From Acanthaster planci (lineage: Eukaryota > Echinodermata > Asteroidea > Valvatida > Acanthasteridae): a stretch of 64,000 nucleotides of DNA. The position numbers were made by a program, and so were the translations under genes. The stretch spans positions 493,901-557,900 of the forward strand of contig NW_019091471.1 of assembly GCF_001949145.1 (NCBI RefSeq), read 5' to 3'. Below the pieces are notes generated by a model, which was not told the origin of the DNA, did not search any database, and saw only the letters and a program-made list of their open reading frames with translations. This document shows positions 61,791 through 64,000 of this stretch, piece by piece. Positions within the stretch are counted from its first letter, which is position 1, and every line of letters begins with the position of its first letter.

Positions 61791-64000
61791 CTATGTGGTC
61801 AACAGGCACTGACACTGAGAATATGAGTTGGTTTGTGAGAGAAAACATAAGTGTACCGGTAAATTGTAAATGAAAATATTTAGTAGTACTGGGGAGGAGG
61901 GAAGGGGCGTGCCCTCGTAAATTTAAAAAATACGTGCTTCTCGCACTAAACCACAAAAAACATATGGCACTGTACCGTACATGTATTTTAGTGAACAAGC
62001 ACCATACAGTGCACATACATGTATATTACATTTGTGTGTGAACTACATGTACCGTATGCAATAACAAAAAGGCTTTATACAAATATCACCATGGGGGAAA
62101 ATGTGATTTTTGTCAATGTGACGTATGCACACAGAAGCAATGTGCTTCGTAGCCTAGTATTAAGAGCATGTTAACTGCTCTGTCATTATGACGTTTCTAT
62201 GGTGGTTTGCAAATAAACGGCAGTCATGAATAAAACATACATCCGGATGGACTAATGAATGGCTGGCCATATGCTTTAAACATTATGTATCTGCTCACAA
62301 CTCATTGTGAATGCAATGTACAGGTGCATGTGTATGTACATTTGGGCCCTGGCAGCATCGTGGGGATGTAAGTGTGTCTCCATTACGTTTTGGGTCCTCA
62401 TTCTTGTAGTCCTCTCAAACATAGACAAAAGGTTTCCTGTCTCAATGAAATTTTTAACTATTAACTACTCATGCAAATTTTTTATGAATGAACTTAAGCA
62501 TTCCAAAGTTACAGTAAGTGTATTAGGCATTTTCTCAAGGTAGGCCTACATGTACTCAAAAAACCCATCTCTACACCATAGGCCAGTGGCGCAGTCACTA
62601 CATGTACATGCATGTCTGACAGGAGATTGGGAGGGATGAAGAAATATCCACAAAACCATGCAGCAGAGGGGTTAGAACAATGACAACAATGAAACACTGT
62701 AACATTTAGCTAACAGGGCATGACTTCTTTTCCAAATTGCTAATGATTCTGTGAATCTTGCACTTGCATGCAATTTTTTTGTACGTGTGCAAAGGAACAT
62801 AGCCTGACATATTAAATGTGTGGGTTGTTATCGTTTAAAAGGCACTGCAGAGACAAGGTGATGGGGCAAAAACAGAGGGTAAAAGAGACCAATTACTTGG
62901 ATGGAAAATTCCAAAATTCATAACCATATCATAAGTGCCTATCACATATGTTATTTGTCCTTCCCATTTTTCTTTTCTGCCAACTTACTGGCACATGCGC
63001 ACATTCTCCACCAAGCACAAGACATACATGTATCCAAACACTTGATTCAGAAACTTTGAAGCATATATATATGCACAATGGCAGGCTCATTTTACAAAAC
63101 AAAACTTTAGCGTAATGCATCAAATGTCACAGTGGCATTGGATGGAAAACATAGTAATACACATGTTTACTCCTCCATGGTATACATGTAAAACTGGAAA
63201 TGTATACTGTACACTGCAAGTTTTCGTCAATTAAGACCAACGTGGGGGAGGGTACTCGTACAATGTACATGTATATCCCCAAATTATATGTACATACATG
63301 TACATGTACCGTCACATGTACTACCATATCTAAGTATAACTCTTGAGTTGGTATTGGTATCAGGGTTCAACAGACACAACATTTTTGGTCACTGGAAAGT
63401 GTACAATCCATTTTTTACTCCTTTTTCCTACTATGTAGTATCCATGTACATGTATGTACTGCTTGAACAGCTTAGGATTGGTCTGGCACAGCCAAACTGT
63501 CAAAATATTTTTAAGCCATAGAACAGACAAATTTTCAACAATACTGAGACCTGAAATCATTTTAAAAACATCCAACCAAAACAGATAGGAAACACTTATT
63601 TTGGAAACAGCGATGAAATACACACAACAAACTCTACGGCAGTGAAAATTTCACTTGGTAAATTAAAATGGTGACAAACACCTTGTCAGGGAAATTGAAA
63701 ATCGAAATTAAAATTGACAATTTAGAACAAAAATTTAGAGCCAAAAAATTGAACAAATTCTTATTTTAAGGATAAATTTTGAATACATTCCACACTGAAT
63801 GACATTATTTCTTTAGTCTTGAGTTTACCCTAGCCCCCCCCCCAAAGATGGGTAAATAACATGTAAGAAAATTTTAAAAACCTTGTTGATGAGGGTACAT
63901 GTACTGTATGTGTACACTCTATGTAAATGCAGCCAGTCAAAGCGTGCTTCAGTAGACATTGCCGGATATAGTACGTGGACTTCATACATAATTTATACAT
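61791..64000. other. Intergenic; no supported gene
   Basis: (ACATGT)n and TATGTACA runs, a C-run at 63835-63843 and AT-rich DNA. No exon-like frame with recognisable homology. Confidence 0.6.
63285..63310. repeat. (ACATGT)n array
   Basis: TATGTACATACATGTACATGTACC-type run near the right edge. Similar runs are at 57751-57768, 60411-60428, 61674-61688 and 63265-63275. Confidence 0.85.

Noticed and set aside
1-64000. CRISPR arrays, bacterial operons, viral genes
   Set aside because: No regularly spaced repeats, no compact gene runs and no viral motifs; spliced animal genes instead.

Overview
The window looks like nuclear DNA of an animal, most likely an invertebrate deuterostome (echinoderm, hemichordate or amphioxus grade). 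The coding exons are small, are separated by GT-AG introns, and carry metazoan domains (OS-9-type MRH lectin, SH2, SH3). Most of the 64 kb is non-coding, AT-leaning and full of short transposon relics. The assignment below animal level is inference: TAGGCCTACA-type words and TU-like foldback repeats would fit an echinoderm, but no marker here proves it. There is an assembly gap of N at 35071-35812.

Layout. 1 to about 25.6 kb: no gene I can support. This part is dominated by a self-complementary period-6 repeat (ACATGT)n, usually seen as TACATGTACATG, with MITE-like and foldback elements (5388-5535, 13903-14129, 19780-20390), tRNA-derived elements (12636-12970, 16456-16735) and a degenerate long tandem duplication (23311-24110). 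25.8-27.1 kb: a RecQ/DEAD-like helicase fragment, followed by a cluster of strong inverted repeats. 28.7-42.6 kb, + strand: a complete OS9 gene of 11 coding exons predicting 636 residues. Its introns carry a hAT-like element with an 8-bp target duplication, a SINE, a MITE with a 5-bp target duplication, a dispersed repeat and a G-quadruplex motif. 46.95-50.87 kb, - strand: an adaptor-type gene with an N-terminal SH2 domain, then one SH3 domain and a long disordered tail (532 residues, 3 coding exons); I cannot place it in a named family. The two genes converge tail to tail, about 4.2 kb apart. 51-64 kb: probably the 5' intron and upstream region of the SH2-SH3 gene, then intergenic DNA with a possible non-LTR reverse-transcriptase remnant (60661-60846), another MITE (61591-61790), and a return of the (ACATGT)n repeat.

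The two genes do not form an evident pathway. OS-9 is an ER-lumen lectin of glycoprotein degradation; the SH2-SH3 protein would act in cytosolic phosphotyrosine signalling. The points I think most worth checking are the SH2-SH3 adaptor, the tRNA-like element flanked by unusually long direct repeats, the foldback elements whose arms are built of tandem repeats, the uneven distribution of (ACATGT)n, and the hairpin cluster at 26.2-26.8 kb.
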